The notes beneath the pieces are model-generated. The model was not told where the DNA came from, did not search any database, and saw only the letters and a program-made list of their open reading frames with translations. Below, in pieces: positions 1-10,500 of a stretch of DNA of 64,000 nucleotides. The stretch spans positions 754,191 through 818,190 of the forward strand of contig NZ_LMEE01000002.1 of assembly GCF_001425305.1 (NCBI RefSeq), given 5' to 3'. Position 1 is the stretch's first letter; each line of letters starts with the position of its first letter. The translations under genes were made by a program, and so were the position numbers. The stretch is from Phenylobacterium sp. Root1290 (lineage in GTDB: Bacteria > Pseudomonadota > Alphaproteobacteria > Caulobacterales > Caulobacteraceae).

Positions 1-1
1 C

Positions 2-82
2 GCCGCGTCGGTCGGCGTGATCCTGACCGATCCGGCGGCCGCGGCGCCGATGACCGAGGACGGCCCGGTCCCCGCGCCCTAG
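2..82 (+). CDS. C-terminal fragment of an unidentified protein
   Basis: Only the last 26 codons are inside the window. They read in frame to a TAG and encode an Ala/Pro-rich tail that ends in PVPAP. The frame is open from the window edge, and its stop shares the CTAG tetramer with the stop of the convergent DUF1345 gene, an arrangement seen at five other convergent junctions here. Too little is present to assign a family. A chance open frame cannot be excluded. Confidence 0.45.
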   Translation, partial: AASVGVILTDPAAAAPMTEDGPVPAP

Positions 83-786
83 AACAGGCCGGCCAGCAGG
101 TTGATCGTCAGGGCCAGCACCACGGTGTTGAAGGTGAAGGCGACGACGCCGTGGAGCGTGCCGATACGGCGCAGCGCCTTGGAGGTGAAGGAGACGTCCG
201 CCGTCTGGCAGGCCACGCCGATGACCACCGAGAAGTGCAGGAAGTCCCAGTAGTCCGGCAGCTCTCCGCCCGGAAACAGCAGACCGCCGGCGTCGCGCGG
301 CGTGTCGTCGTCGGGGGCGTAGTACTCGTGCGCGTAATGCAGAGCGAAGATCAGCTGCACCATGAACCAGGACGCGGCGACGGTGGCGAACACCAGGGCG
401 ACGCGCAGGCCCTTGATGAGGCCGACGTCGTCCTTGGCGGCCGACAGTTCCTTGGCGATCACCCAGATGCTGGCGGCGGCGGCGGCGATGACCAGGGCGA
501 GAATCACCCCCTGGCCCTGATCCTGGGTGGCGGCGACCGCGCGCATGCGGGCCGGGTCGGCGCCCCACATCATCGCGATGGCCAGGCCGATGAAGGTCAG
601 GCAGGTGGCGTCCCAGGCCAGGATCGCGGCGGTGACGAGGCTGAAGCTGTTGGGAATCAGCAGGCAACCGGCCCAGACCAGCCCCCCCGCACCCACCGCG
701 CCCAGCAACCGCGGCCGGGCGACGAAGGTCCCGAGCATGCGCCGACGGCGCGGCGCGGCGGCTTGCGGAGCGGGAGTGGACGCCAT
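79..786 (-). CDS. DUF1345 family integral membrane protein
   Basis: This is a 235-aa inner-membrane protein of the DUF1345 family, whose function is unknown. After a basic cytoplasmic N-terminus (PRRRRML) there are about five hydrophobic segments, near residues 25-50, 55-75, 92-112, 125-150 and 205-232. The family signature region between the last segments is present, with a [18 protein letters not shown] stretch near residue 180. The start at 786 follows a weak purine-rich stretch. The gene diverges from the ribosomal protein operon and ends on a CTAG shared with the upstream partial gene. Confidence 0.85.
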   Translation of the reverse strand: MASTPAPQAAAPRRRRMLGTFVARPRLLGAVGAGGLVWAGCLLIPNSFSLVTAAILAWDATCLTFIGLAIAMMWGADPARMRAVAATQDQGQGVILALVIAAAAASIWVIAKELSAAKDDVGLIKGLRVALVFATVAASWFMVQLIFALHYAHEYYAPDDDTPRDAGGLLFPGGELPDYWDFLHFSVVIGVACQTADVSFTSKALRRIGTLHGVVAFTFNTVVLALTINLLAGLF

Positions 787-861
787 GAGAGCCTCGTTGC
801 TGACCGCCGCCGAAGTCTATACCGCAGCCTCGCGCGAGTCGCCGCAGGCGGACTCAAAGCC

Positions 862-889
862 TTGCCTTCGCTCACCCTTTCGCGTAAAC
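862..889 (+). promoter_or_regulatory. Candidate sigma-73 promoter for rpmI-rplT
   Basis: TTGCCTT at 862-868 and GCGTAAAC at 882-889 are separated by 13 bases. This resembles the Caulobacter housekeeping pattern TTGACGS-N10-14-GCTANAWC. It lies about 90 bases upstream of the L35 start, room enough for a leader. Inferred from pattern only. Confidence 0.35.
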
Positions 890-978
890 GCCCCGCTCTT
901 CGGAGTCGTCTGGCCACAGGCATGCCAGGGCGGCTCATCAATACGCCAGAGGACGGGGTCGCGAGGCTCCGCAGAGAA

Positions 979-1179
979 ATGCCCAAACTGAAGACCAAAT
1001 CGGGCGTGAAAAAGCGCTTCAAGCTGACCGCGAACGGCAAGCTGAAGGCCGGCGTGGCCGGCAAGCGTCACCGCTTGATCAGCCACAGCGCCAAGTACAT
1101 CCGTCAGAACCGTGGCACCAAGGTGATGAGCGAAGCTGACACGAAGATCGTCAAGCTTTGGCTCCCCTACGGCCTTTAA
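979..1179 (+). CDS. rpmI: 50S ribosomal protein L35
   Basis: This 66-aa basic protein is a component of the large ribosomal subunit. It begins [15 protein letters not shown], the standard L35 signature, and ends in WLPYGL; the length is normal for the family. The ATG at 979 is chosen over upstream in-frame starts because it gives the canonical N-terminus. rplT follows after 13 bases that contain its strong Shine-Dalgarno. In many bacteria infC precedes rpmI, but no infC is present upstream here; a DUF1345 gene on the other strand sits there instead. Confidence 0.98.
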   Translation: MPKLKTKSGVKKRFKLTANGKLKAGVAGKRHRLISHSAKYIRQNRGTKVMSEADTKIVKLWLPYGL

Positions 1180-1192
1180 GGAGAACTGACAG

Positions 1193-1549
1193 ATGGCTCG
1201 CGTGAAACGGGGCGTTGTCGCCCACGCCAAGCACAAGAAGGTTCTCGAGCAAGCCAAGGGCTTCTACGGGCGCCGCAAGAACACCATCCGCGCCGCCAAG
1301 GCGGCCGTGGATCGGGCCGGCCAGTACGCGTATCGCGACCGCAAGGTCCGCAAGCGCAACTTCCGCTCGCTGTGGATCCAACGGATCAACGCTGCGGCTC
1401 GCCTGGAAGGCTTCACCTACTCGCAGTTTATCTTCGGCCTGGACAAGGCCGGGATCGAAATCGACCGCAAGGTCCTCTCGGACATCGCGGGTAACGATCC
1501 CACCGGGTTCAAGGCCATCGCCGACAAGGTTCGCGCCGCGCTGGCTTGA
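1193..1549 (+). CDS. rplT: 50S ribosomal protein L20
   Basis: This 118-aa protein binds 23S rRNA early in assembly of the large subunit. The N-terminus [18 protein letters not shown] and the internal [17 protein letters not shown] are typical, as is the length. AAGGAG sits 8 bases before the ATG. It forms a two-gene unit with rpmI and is followed by a clear intrinsic terminator, so pheS probably has its own promoter or relies on read-through. L20 often represses its own operon by binding the mRNA; no specific leader structure was resolved here. Confidence 0.98.
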   Translation: MARVKRGVVAHAKHKKVLEQAKGFYGRRKNTIRAAKAAVDRAGQYAYRDRKVRKRNFRSLWIQRINAAARLEGFTYSQFIFGLDKAGIEIDRKVLSDIAGNDPTGFKAIADKVRAALA

Positions 1550-1585
1550 GGCCGTTTGAGTCGACAGACTCACTGAGCATTCGAG

Positions 1586-1619
1586 AAGCCCTTCGGCGTG
1601 AACCGCCGGAGGGCTTTTT
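1586..1619 (+). terminator. Intrinsic terminator after rplT
   Basis: A 13-bp stem (AAGCCCTTCGGCG with CGCCGGAGGGCTT, one G-U pair) closes a 5-base loop and runs directly into a T tract. It separates the ribosomal protein pair from pheS. Confidence 0.9.
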
Positions 1620-1667
1620 GCTGTCTCCGCTTCCCGCGCCTACCCCGATCCCTTAGACGAGCCCGTC

Positions 1668-2771
1668 ATGACCGCCCAACTCGAAGCTGACATCCTCGCC
1701 GCCGTCGACGGCGCGGGCGACGCCGCCGCCCTTGAGGCCGTGCGCGTCTCCGCCCTCGGCAAATCCGGCTCCATTTCCGAACTGCTCAAGTCGCTGGGGG
1801 GCATGAGCCCCGACGAGCGTCGCGAGCGCGGCCCGCAGATCAACGGCCTGCGCGACCGGGTCCAGACCGCCATCGCCGCGCGCAAGCAGGTGCTGGAGGC
1901 CGCCGAGCTCGACGCCAAGCTGGCCGCCGAGCGGGTCGACCTGACCCTGCCCGCGCCGCCGCGCCGCAGGGGCAGCGTCCATCCGACCATGCAGGTCATG
2001 GACGAGATGATCGCCGTCTTCGCCGAGATGGGCTTCTCGGTCGCCGAGGGCCCGGATATCGAGACCGACTTCAACAACTTCACGGCGCTGAACTTCCCGC
2101 CCAAGCACCCGGCGCGGGAGATGCACGACACCTTCTTCCTGCCCGAGGACGAACGCGGCGAGCGCAAGGTGCTGCGCACCCACACCAGCCCGGTGCAGGT
2201 GCGGGTGATGCATGCGGTCAACGAGAAGCTGCCGAGCTGGATCGCCAACGGCCAGGAGCCGCCGATCCGGGTGATCGTGCCCGGCCGCACGTTCCGCAAG
2301 GACAGCGACCAGACCCACACGCCGATGTTCCACCAGATCGAAGGCCTGGTGATCGACAAGGCCATCCACATGGGCCACCTGAAGTGGACGCTGGAGACCT
2401 TCCTGGCGCGCTACTTCGAGACCCCGGAAGTGGTCACCCGCTTCCGCCCGCACCACTTCCCGTTCACCGAGCCGAGCGCCGAGATGGACGTGCAGTGCGA
2501 CCGTTCGGGCGGCGAGGTGAAGATCGGCCAGGGCGCCGACTGGCTGGAGATCCTCGGCTGCGGGATGGTGCACCCGAACGTGCTGCGCAACTGCGGCCTG
2601 GACCCGGACGTGTGGCAGGGCTTCGCCTTCGGCTGCGGCGTCGACCGACTGGGCGTGCTGAAGTACGGCATGCCCGACCTGCGCGACATGTTCGCCAGCG
2701 ATGTGCGGTGGCTGGAGCACTACGGCTTTAGTCCCTACGCGGCGCCCAACCAGGCTTCGGGCCTGAGCTGA
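1668..2771 (+). CDS. pheS: Phenylalanine--tRNA ligase alpha subunit
   Basis: This 367-aa catalytic subunit of the alpha2-beta2 synthetase charges tRNA-Phe. An N-terminal coiled coil (residues 1-95) is followed by the class II catalytic core. Motif 2 lies near residues 207-225 ([19 protein letters not shown]), and motif 3 is the [18 protein letters not shown] stretch near the C-terminus. It is slightly longer than the E. coli protein. Its TGA overlaps the ATG of the next gene (TGATG), so it is translationally coupled to an ASCH-domain gene rather than directly to pheT. Confidence 0.98.
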   Translation: MTAQLEADILAAVDGAGDAAALEAVRVSALGKSGSISELLKSLGGMSPDERRERGPQINGLRDRVQTAIAARKQVLEAAELDAKLAAERVDLTLPAPPRRRGSVHPTMQVMDEMIAVFAEMGFSVAEGPDIETDFNNFTALNFPPKHPAREMHDTFFLPEDERGERKVLRTHTSPVQVRVMHAVNEKLPSWIANGQEPPIRVIVPGRTFRKDSDQTHTPMFHQIEGLVIDKAIHMGHLKWTLETFLARYFETPEVVTRFRPHHFPFTEPSAEMDVQCDRSGGEVKIGQGADWLEILGCGMVHPNVLRNCGLDPDVWQGFAFGCGVDRLGVLKYGMPDLRDMFASDVRWLEHYGFSPYAAPNQASGLS

Positions 2772-3172
2772 TGCCCGCGCCGCGCGACGCATTGGAGCAC
2801 TTCGCCTTCGGCGACAGTCCGGCGACGGCCGACGCGCTTCTCGCCCTGGTCCTCCAGGGCAAGAAGACGGCGACCTGCTGGGCCGCCTCGCAGGGGCTGA
2901 AGGGCAGCGCTCCGAACGCGCGCTACGTGGTGCTCGATGGCGCCGGCGCGCCCCGCGCGGTCATCGAGTCCACCGAACTGGTCCAGCGGCGCTTCGATGA
3001 GGTGCCGGCCGATTTCGCCGCCGAAGAAGGCGAAGGCGATCTCAGCCGCGCCCATTGGGCCGCCGTCCACGAAGACTGTTTCACCCGCGAAGGCACATTC
3101 GCGCCCGACATGGCGCTCTGGTGCGAACGCTTCCGCCTGGTCGAGATCATCGGCGAAGGAGCCGATCAATGA
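2771..3172 (+). CDS. ASCH domain protein nested between pheS and pheT
   Basis: This 133-aa protein carries an ASCH domain (PUA-like beta-barrel fold, proposed to bind RNA or nucleosides). Visible features are the [10 protein letters not shown] stretch near residue 30, a [17 protein letters not shown] strand region, and the C-terminal W-x3-H-E-D-CF block around residues 95-105, as in YqfB-like family members. It overlaps pheS (TGATG) and pheT (ATGA), so all three are translated as a coupled unit. That position suggests a role near translation or nucleotide homeostasis, but the substrate is unknown. Some ASCH proteins hydrolyse N4-acetylcytidine; whether this one does is not shown. Confidence 0.88.
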   Translation: MPAPRDALEHFAFGDSPATADALLALVLQGKKTATCWAASQGLKGSAPNARYVVLDGAGAPRAVIESTELVQRRFDEVPADFAAEEGEGDLSRAHWAAVHEDCFTREGTFAPDMALWCERFRLVEIIGEGADQ

Positions 3173-5544
3173 AGTTCACGCTCTCCTGGTTGAAAGACCA
3201 CCTCGAAACCGACGCCACGACCGCACAGGTGGTCGATGCGATGACCATGGCCGGGCTGGAGGTCGAGCACGTCGACGATCCCGCCGCCAAGCTGGCCGCG
3301 TTCTCGGTCGCCAAGATCGTCGAGGCCGTCCAGCACCCGAACGCCGACCGCCTGCGCGTGTGCCAGGTGGACACCCGCGACGGCCGCAAGGAAATCGTCT
3401 GCGGCGCGCCCAACGCGCGGGCCGGGATCACCGTGGTCTACGCCCCGATCGGCGCCTATGTGCCCGGCCTGGGCGTGACCCTGGTCGAGAAGCCCGTGCG
3501 CGGCGTGGTGTCGAACGGCATGCTCTGCTCGGCCTCCGAGCTTGAGACCGCCGCCGAGTCCGACGGCATCATGGAACTGCCCGACACGCTGGAGGTCGGC
3601 ACGCCGGTCGCGCAGGCGCTCGGCCTGGAAGCGGTGATCGACTTCGAAGTGACCCCCAACCGCCCCGACTGGCTGGGCGTGGTCGGCATTGCGCGCGACC
3701 TGGCCGCCGCGGGCCTGGGCAAGCTCAAGGACGTCAGCGTCACGCCGGTGGCGGGCAAGTTCGCCAACCCCATCGAGATCCGCCTGGACGGCTCCGACGG
3801 CTGCCGCCAGTTCACCGGCCGGCTGATCCGCGGCGTCAAGAACGGCCCTTCGCCGGCCTGGCTGCAGCAGAAGCTGACCTCTATCGGCCTGCGCCCCATC
3901 AACGCCCTGGTCGACGTCACCAACCTGATCTCCTACGACCGCGCCCGGCCGCTGCACGTCTATGACGTCAGCAAGCTGGCCGGCGGCTTCATCGAGGCCC
4001 GCGCCGGCAAGGACGGCGAGAGCGTCGAGGCCCTGGACGGCAAGACCTATGCGGTCACGCCCGAGATCACGGTCATCGCCGACGGCTCGGGCGCGATCGG
4101 CCTGGGCGGCGTGATGGGCGGCCTGTCGACTGGCTGCTCGGACGAGACCACCGACGTCTTCGTGGAAAGCGCCTGGTTCGACCCGATCCGCATCGCCCAG
4201 ACCGGCCGCACGACGGGCATCACCTCGGACGCCCAGTACCGCTTCGCGCGGACGGTGGACCCGGCCAGCCAGGTCCCCGGCCTGGAGCTGGCCACCAAGC
4301 TGATCCTGGAGCTCTGCGGCGGCGAGCCGTCGGAAGTCACCGTGGTCGGCGAGGCCCCGGCCGCGCCGGACGCCGTCGTCTTCGACCGATCCTATGTGAA
4401 GCAGCTGTCGGGGCTGGACCTGCCGGTCGCCCGGATCGACCAGATCCTGACCGACCTGGGCTTCACCCTGGACGGCGACAAGGTGCAGCCGCCGAGCTGG
4501 CGGCGCGACGTGGAAGGCAAGGCCGACCTGGTCGAGGAAGTGGCGCGGATCGAGGGCTATGACGCCCTGCCCGCCACCGCCCTGCCCGAGATGGCGCGGC
4601 CGGCCGGCGGCGTGCTGACCGCGCGCCAGACGCGCGTGCGGGTCGCTCGCCGGGCGATGGCCGCCAAGGGCTATGCCGAGACCATCACCTGGAGCTTCAC
4701 CAAGCGCGAGACCGCGGCCCTGTTCGGCGGCGGCCAGCCCGAGCTGGTGATCACCAACCCGATCGCCTCGGACCTCGACTGCATGCGTCCGTCGATCCTG
4801 CCGAACCTGATCGAGGCGGCGGGCCGCAATGCGCGGCGCGGCTTCCCCGACGTGGCGCTGTTCGAGATCGGCCCGCTCTATCGCGGCGACCAGCCGGCGG
4901 ACCAGATCACCGCGATCAGCGCGATCGTCGCCCCGCATGCGCCCCGGCGCTGGGACGGCGCGGCGGCCGACGCCCTGTTCGAGCTGAAGGCCGACCTCAT
5001 GTCGCTGCTGGAGGACCTGGGCGCGCCGACAGGCTCGTTGCAGGCGACGCAGGGCGGACTGGCCGACTGGTGGCATCCGGGCCGCTCGGCCGCGCTGCGC
5101 CTGGGCAAGAACACCCTGGTCGAGTTCGGCGAGATCCACCCGCGGATCCTAAAGGCGCTGGACGTCGAGGGGCCGGTGCTGGGCTTCGAGCTGATCGTCG
5201 ACAACATTCCCGAGCCGAAGAAGAAGTCGACCAAGACCAAGCCGGCGCTGGAGCTCTCCAGCCTAATGCCGCTCTCGCGCGACTTCGCCTTCGTGGTCGA
5301 CGAAGCGGTGGCCGCCGGCGACCTGATCAAGGCCGTGGCTGGGGCCGACAAGGCGCTGATCACCCAGGCGCGGGTGTTCGACGTCTATCGCGGCCAGGGC
5401 GTGGCCGAGGGTTCGAAGTCGGTGGCGGTGGAGATCCTGCTGCAGCCGCGCGAGAAGACCCTGACCGACGCCGAGATCGAGGCCCTGTCGGCCAAGGTCG
5501 TCGCCGCCGCTGAAAAGGCCGTGAGCGCCAAGCTCCGCGCCTGA
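3169..5544 (+). CDS. pheT: Phenylalanine--tRNA ligase beta subunit
   Basis: This 791-aa subunit holds the tRNA-binding and editing regions. From the N-terminus: the B1 helix [12 protein letters not shown], an OB-fold tRNA-binding domain (residues about 40-150, containing [10 protein letters not shown] and [10 protein letters not shown]), the B3/B4 editing domain, the B5 domain, a catalytic-like core, and a C-terminal FDX-ACB anticodon-binding domain ([14 protein letters not shown]). The ATG at 3169 overlaps the TGA of the ASCH gene and gives the canonical start. The upstream in-frame ATG at 3055 would add 38 residues read from ASCH coding sequence and is rejected. Confidence 0.98.
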   Translation: MKFTLSWLKDHLETDATTAQVVDAMTMAGLEVEHVDDPAAKLAAFSVAKIVEAVQHPNADRLRVCQVDTRDGRKEIVCGAPNARAGITVVYAPIGAYVPGLGVTLVEKPVRGVVSNGMLCSASELETAAESDGIMELPDTLEVGTPVAQALGLEAVIDFEVTPNRPDWLGVVGIARDLAAAGLGKLKDVSVTPVAGKFANPIEIRLDGSDGCRQFTGRLIRGVKNGPSPAWLQQKLTSIGLRPINALVDVTNLISYDRARPLHVYDVSKLAGGFIEARAGKDGESVEALDGKTYAVTPEITVIADGSGAIGLGGVMGGLSTGCSDETTDVFVESAWFDPIRIAQTGRTTGITSDAQYRFARTVDPASQVPGLELATKLILELCGGEPSEVTVVGEAPAAPDAVVFDRSYVKQLSGLDLPVARIDQILTDLGFTLDGDKVQPPSWRRDVEGKADLVEEVARIEGYDALPATALPEMARPAGGVLTARQTRVRVARRAMAAKGYAETITWSFTKRETAALFGGGQPELVITNPIASDLDCMRPSILPNLIEAAGRNARRGFPDVALFEIGPLYRGDQPADQITAISAIVAPHAPRRWDGAAADALFELKADLMSLLEDLGAPTGSLQATQGGLADWWHPGRSAALRLGKNTLVEFGEIHPRILKALDVEGPVLGFELIVDNIPEPKKKSTKTKPALELSSLMPLSRDFAFVVDEAVAAGDLIKAVAGADKALITQARVFDVYRGQGVAEGSKSVAVEILLQPREKTLTDAEIEALSAKVVAAAEKAVSAKLRA

Positions 5545-5574
5545 CCTGACCGTACCCGGCGAGCCCCCGCGTCC

Positions 5575-6333
5575 TCAGGCGCGGGCCAGCTCGTCGAGGA
5601 TGATGTCGCGGCAGAGATCCGGAGCCTGGCCGAGCACGTCGTGGCCGCAACCGATGGCGATCTGAAGCTTGAGGTTGGGATAGGCGGCCATCAGGGCGTG
5701 GTCGGCCTCGTCCGTCAGCGAGGGGGCGGTGGCGAGGTCGCGGGGCGGCGCCAGGGGCACGTCGCCGCAGACCACCATGGCCGGGGCCTTCAGGCGGTCC
5801 AGCAGGCCGCCATAGCTGCGGTTCTGCTCGATCGCCCCGTCGCGCCAGCCGAGCGCCTCGAACAGGAACTCCGGGACCGGAAGGTCGCCTTGCGCGGCGC
5901 GGCGCTCCAGCACGATCTCGAGCGGCCAGCGCCCGGCGGTGGTGAAGAACGGATCGAAGGCGATGGCGGCATAGCCGCGGGCGTTGAGCGCCAGGGCCAG
6001 CAGGCCGCCCAGGCCGAGGCCGGCCACCAGCACCCGGCGGCCGGGCAGGACGGTGCGCAGGCTTTGGTGGACGCCGTTGACGAGATCGTCCCAACCGTGG
6101 GCCGACAGCGGCGGGGCAGTGCCGTGGCCTGGCAGCGAGGCCAGCATGACCTCGGCCTCGGGCTCCAGGCGGGCGAACCAGGGCGCCATGGAGCCGGGGG
6201 TGCTGAGCACGTCGTGGATCAGCACCACCACCGACTTGTGACGGTCGCGAAGTTCAGGCCGCGCGGCGAAGACCAGGAGGTCGCCGCCAGGCGTCTTGCA
6301 TTGAACCCACTTGGTCTCGCTGACCGGCCGCAT
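5575..6333 (-). CDS. Alpha/beta hydrolase-fold protein lacking the nucleophile serine
   Basis: This 252-aa protein has an alpha/beta hydrolase layout: an oxyanion-region LIHDVLSTPGS near residue 39, a LPGHG turn near 68, a nucleophile elbow at residues 105-110 and a late IGCGHDVLG that supplies the histidine. At the elbow the canonical G-x-S-x-G reads G-L-G-L-G, so Gly107 stands where the catalytic serine belongs; the codon is GGC on the coding strand. It may be a non-catalytic binding protein or use another chemistry. The start at 6333 is chosen because AGGGG lies 8 bases upstream. It is downstream of, and co-directional with, eipA (19-base gap). Confidence 0.8.
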   Translation of the reverse strand: MRPVSETKWVQCKTPGGDLLVFAARPELRDRHKSVVVLIHDVLSTPGSMAPWFARLEPEAEVMLASLPGHGTAPPLSAHGWDDLVNGVHQSLRTVLPGRRVLVAGLGLGGLLALALNARGYAAIAFDPFFTTAGRWPLEIVLERRAAQGDLPVPEFLFEALGWRDGAIEQNRSYGGLLDRLKAPAMVVCGDVPLAPPRDLATAPSLTDEADHALMAAYPNLKLQIAIGCGHDVLGQAPDLCRDIILDELARA

Positions 6334-6352
6334 CGCGCCGTCCCCTAAGGCC

Positions 6353-6979
6353 TCAGAACGGCAGGGTGCGCCGAGTCCGGCTGAATCCCAGATAGCCGAC
6401 ATTGGCGCCGAGGCGGACGCCGACGCCGGTGCGGATCGGGGCCAGGATGATGTCGTCCGAGCGCAGGTAGTTCACGCCCAGGCCAGCGACCAGATAGGCC
6501 GTGCCCTCGACGCCCGGGAAGCGCTGGAAGATCACTTCGGGGTACTGGAGATTGTAGCAGAGGGTGAAGACGCGGCTGGCGTTGCCGCCGAAGTCCCAGC
6601 CCACCGACGGGCCTTGCCAGAACACTTCCATCGGCTGGCGGTTCTTCATGTAGAGCAGGCCACGGCCGTAGCGGGCCCCGCCCACGAAGGCGCCGGAGGC
6701 TTCCTCGCCGGCGATGTAGGCGGTCGGACGGCCGTTGTCCTGGAAGGCGCGCTCGATGACGCCGCCGGCGGCCTCGGCGGTGACGCCCAGGAAGTCGGAG
6801 ACGTTGTTGACCAGTTCCTCGCGGCTATAGGTCTCGGCCTGGCCGGTCGGGTAGCTCGGATTGGCGGTCGCGCTCGGACTCGGCGGCGGCGGCGAGCCGG
6901 GGCCTCCGGGCTGGGCCGTCGCGCAGCCCGCGGTCCCAATAGTGGCGAGTCCCGAAACGATCAGCGTGCGGCGGTCCAT
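6353..6979 (-). CDS. eipA: DUF1134 periplasmic envelope-integrity protein (EipA-like)
   Basis: This 208-aa exported protein is of the DUF1134 family, whose characterised member is Brucella EipA, a periplasmic protein needed for envelope stress resistance. A signal sequence covers about residues 1-23; it could be cleaved at AQ or, with IGTAGC, act as a weak lipobox. A Pro/Ser linker follows, then the DUF1134 domain from about residue 48 (YSREELVNNVSDFLG, GPSVGWDFGGNASR, YLVAGLGVNY). It diverges from lepA. An exact CtrA box lies 65-83 bases upstream of its start, matching the reported CtrA control of Brucella eipA. Confidence 0.92.
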   Translation of the reverse strand: MDRRTLIVSGLATIGTAGCATAQPGGPGSPPPPSPSATANPSYPTGQAETYSREELVNNVSDFLGVTAEAAGGVIERAFQDNGRPTAYIAGEEASGAFVGGARYGRGLLYMKNRQPMEVFWQGPSVGWDFGGNASRVFTLCYNLQYPEVIFQRFPGVEGTAYLVAGLGVNYLRSDDIILAPIRTGVGVRLGANVGYLGFSRTRRTLPF

Positions 6980-7043
6980 GAAATTCCCTTGAAGCTTTGA
7001 ACGAGCCTCACATCCCCAGGGGGCATGAATGCGGCGGTCAGGC

Positions 7044-7062
7044 TTAACGGGCGATTAACCAT
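7044..7062. promoter_or_regulatory. CtrA-binding box between eipA and lepA
   Basis: TTAACGGGCGATTAACCAT is TTAA-N7-TTAA extended by CCAT, a full match to the CtrA consensus. The TTAA half sites are symmetric, so it could serve either gene. It lies 65 bases upstream of eipA and 62 bases upstream of lepA. No other spaced TTAA pair was noticed on reading the window. EipA is the likelier target, because eipA is known to be CtrA-activated in Brucella. Confidence 0.8.
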
Positions 7063-7123
7063 GAAGCTGCGCGAGAGACGCAATACTCGCGAACGGCTCC
7101 GAATGTGCTAGAGGCGGGGCGCA

Positions 7124-8925
<1,802 letters not shown>

Positions 8926-8929
<4 letters not shown>

Positions 8930-9294
8930 GTCTTCACGGCCGGCGGAACCAGCTTCCACAGCGCCAGCGCGTAAACGAACACCGCGGCATAGGCCGCGGT
9001 GAACGCCCACATTGGCAGCGGCCAATAGATGACGCCGTTGACGAACCGCATGATCAGCGGCTCTTCGCCCGTGCCGCTGAGCTCGCCCTGCCACAGGGTC
9101 AGGAAGCAGGCGCGGCCCGCCAAGGCCTGCGCGGCCACCACCGCCAGCGAGACGACGTGCAGCAGCCGCCACCAGCGCACGCGCACGAAGGCCCAGCCGC
9201 GCCACGCGCCGAGCGGGATGGCGACCAGCCCGAACAGGTTGAAGGCGATGACCGCCAGGTGGACGGCCAGCACCAGCGCGCCGAGGTAACCCAT
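8926..9294 (-). CDS. DUF2784 family small membrane protein
   Basis: This 122-aa protein has about four membrane segments, near residues 5-28, 43-62, 75-90 and 95-115. Family landmarks are [28 protein letters not shown] and the late YWPLPMW. The start at 9294 is preferred because AGGGTG precedes it at good spacing and because upstream in-frame codons are not hydrophobic. Function is unknown. The stop overlaps the lepA stop by four bases. Confidence 0.85.
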
Positions 9295-9401
9295 GCCGCA
9301 CCCTAGCGCGTCATCGCCCGGTTGATCAGAGGCGCATGGCAGGCCTAAAAAACGCCAGGAAGCTTGGCCATCAGGCGGCCAAACCGTTCGGGGGACCACC
9401 C

Positions 9402-9539
9402 ATGCGCAAGATCATCGTCCTCGCCGCCGTCGCCGCGGCGCTCATGACCTCGGCCTGCAACACCGTGGCCGGCATCGGCCGCGACGCCCAGGCCGCCGGC
9501 GCGGCCGTCACCGGCGCCGCCAACGACATGAAGCGCTAG
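9402..9539 (+). CDS. Entericidin A/B family lipoprotein
   Basis: This 45-aa small lipoprotein has an N-terminal hydrophobic signal ending in the lipobox MTSAC near residue 19. The mature part (NTVAGIGRDAQAAG, then TGAANDMKR) is typical of the entericidin family. Entericidins are stress-related envelope lipoproteins first described as a toxin/antidote pair in enterobacteria; only one copy is present here. The ATG at 9402 gives the canonical signal peptide. The GGGGACCACCC before it is a plausible ribosome binding region. Confidence 0.9.
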   Translation: MRKIIVLAAVAAALMTSACNTVAGIGRDAQAAGAAVTGAANDMKR

Positions 9540-9546
9540 GCCGCGC

Positions 9547-9708
9547 TCAGGCGTCCTCCTCGCGGGACGCCTCCTCGGCGATCTTGGCCTTGTCGCGGGG
9601 CGGCACCACCGCCGGATCGGCGGTGCGCGAGACGTCTTCCGCCGGGGTCGCCGGGCCGACATGGCCGTGCGGCGGCTTCTCGGCTGGCGTGTGGGGCTGG
9701 TCGCTCAT
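9547..9708 (-). CDS. Small acidic hypothetical protein (53 aa)
   Basis: A short open frame starts at an ATG preceded by AAGGGACG and ends in TGA eight bases from the entericidin stop. The product starts MSDQPHTPAEKPPHGHVGPA and is rich in Pro, Ala and Glu, with a charged C-terminus (KAKIAEEASREEDA). No transmembrane segment is present and it looks disordered. The good ribosome binding site, biased codon third positions and convergent packing support a real gene. No function can be given. Confidence 0.6.
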   Translation of the reverse strand: MSDQPHTPAEKPPHGHVGPATPAEDVSRTADPAVVPPRDKAKIAEEASREEDA

Positions 9709-9871
9709 CGGTCGTCCCTTCCGCGGGGCATGAAGTCCAAGTCTGCTCCAAGGCCCTGCAGACGAAAAGCCCGCGGGAGGCGGACGTTCCGGGCCTGCGG
9801 CGGCGGCGCCCCTTTTCTTGCGGGCCGTCAGGGCGCATATCGAGGCGCGAAGTCACCCAGGTATCGCGTTC

Positions 9872-10252
9872 ATGTTCGTGCAATCGATGCTCCGCGGGCT
9901 CAAGGGCCGTTGTCCTGCCTGCGGTGAAGGCAAGCTGTTCCGGCGCTATCTGAAGGTGCAGCCGCGCTGCCCCACCTGCGACCACGACCTGGCCAAGTAC
10001 CCGGCCGACGACGGCCCGGCCTATTTCACGATCCTGATCGTCGGCCACCTGATCGTCGCGCCGCTGCTGCTGTTCCCGATCATCTGGGAAGCGCCGACCA
10101 TGATCGTGCTGCCGGCGACGCTGATCCCGCTGGCTGTCGTGACGATGATCGTGCTGCCGATCACCAAGGGTTGGTTCATCGGTCTCCTCTACGCTCTGGG
10201 CGTCAAGCAGGGCGACTCGGCGATCCACACCGCAGACGTGGCCGATCGCTAG
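9872..10252 (+). CDS. DUF983 family zinc-ribbon membrane protein
   Basis: This 126-aa protein has an N-terminal zinc ribbon formed by CPACGEGKLF (residue about 14) and CPTCDHDL (about 33), followed by a DGPAYFTI motif and two hydrophobic segments (about residues 52-75 and 80-100). This is the DUF983 architecture, often near cytochrome oxidase genes in other alphaproteobacteria, though not here. The start at 9872 is favoured over the later ATG (MLRGLKGR) because it keeps the usual N-terminal helix; the ribosome binding site is weak either way. Confidence 0.88.
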   Translation: MFVQSMLRGLKGRCPACGEGKLFRRYLKVQPRCPTCDHDLAKYPADDGPAYFTILIVGHLIVAPLLLFPIIWEAPTMIVLPATLIPLAVVTMIVLPITKGWFIGLLYALGVKQGDSAIHTADVADR

Positions 10253-10286
10253 CGGCTCCTGAACGAGGCGTCGCCGGGGAGATGTC

Positions 10287-10445
10287 GTGAACCTGGGTCT
10301 CATCCTGCCCGTCGTGCTGGGCGCGCTGCTGGTCGTCGCCTTGCCCATCTGGAGACATTCGCGGACCTGGGGTTATTTCCCCGTCGGCGGACTGGCCCTG
10401 GTGCTGGTCATCGTCGGCGTCCTGGCGATGCTGGGCCGCATCTAG
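10287..10445 (+). CDS. DUF3309 small membrane protein
   Basis: A 52-aa product starts at a GTG with GGGGAG seven bases upstream. It has two hydrophobic segments flanking the motif LPIWRHSRTWGYFPVGG, the hallmark of DUF3309 proteins, and ends in LGRI as family members do. Such proteins are very abundant in alphaproteobacterial genomes; their function is unknown. It lies 34 bases downstream of the DUF983 gene on the same strand and may be co-transcribed. Confidence 0.85.
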   Translation: MNLGLILPVVLGALLVVALPIWRHSRTWGYFPVGGLALVLVIVGVLAMLGRI

Positions 10446-10500
10446 CGGGCGGGCGACGAATCCGGCGACCCTGCGGGCGCCCCAGCCGAGGAACCAGACC

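Noticed and set aside
3166..5139. A 657-codon open frame on the minus strand across pheT
   Set aside because: Low-complexity Ala/Gly/Arg/Asp product with no motifs. The + strand encodes a complete PheT.
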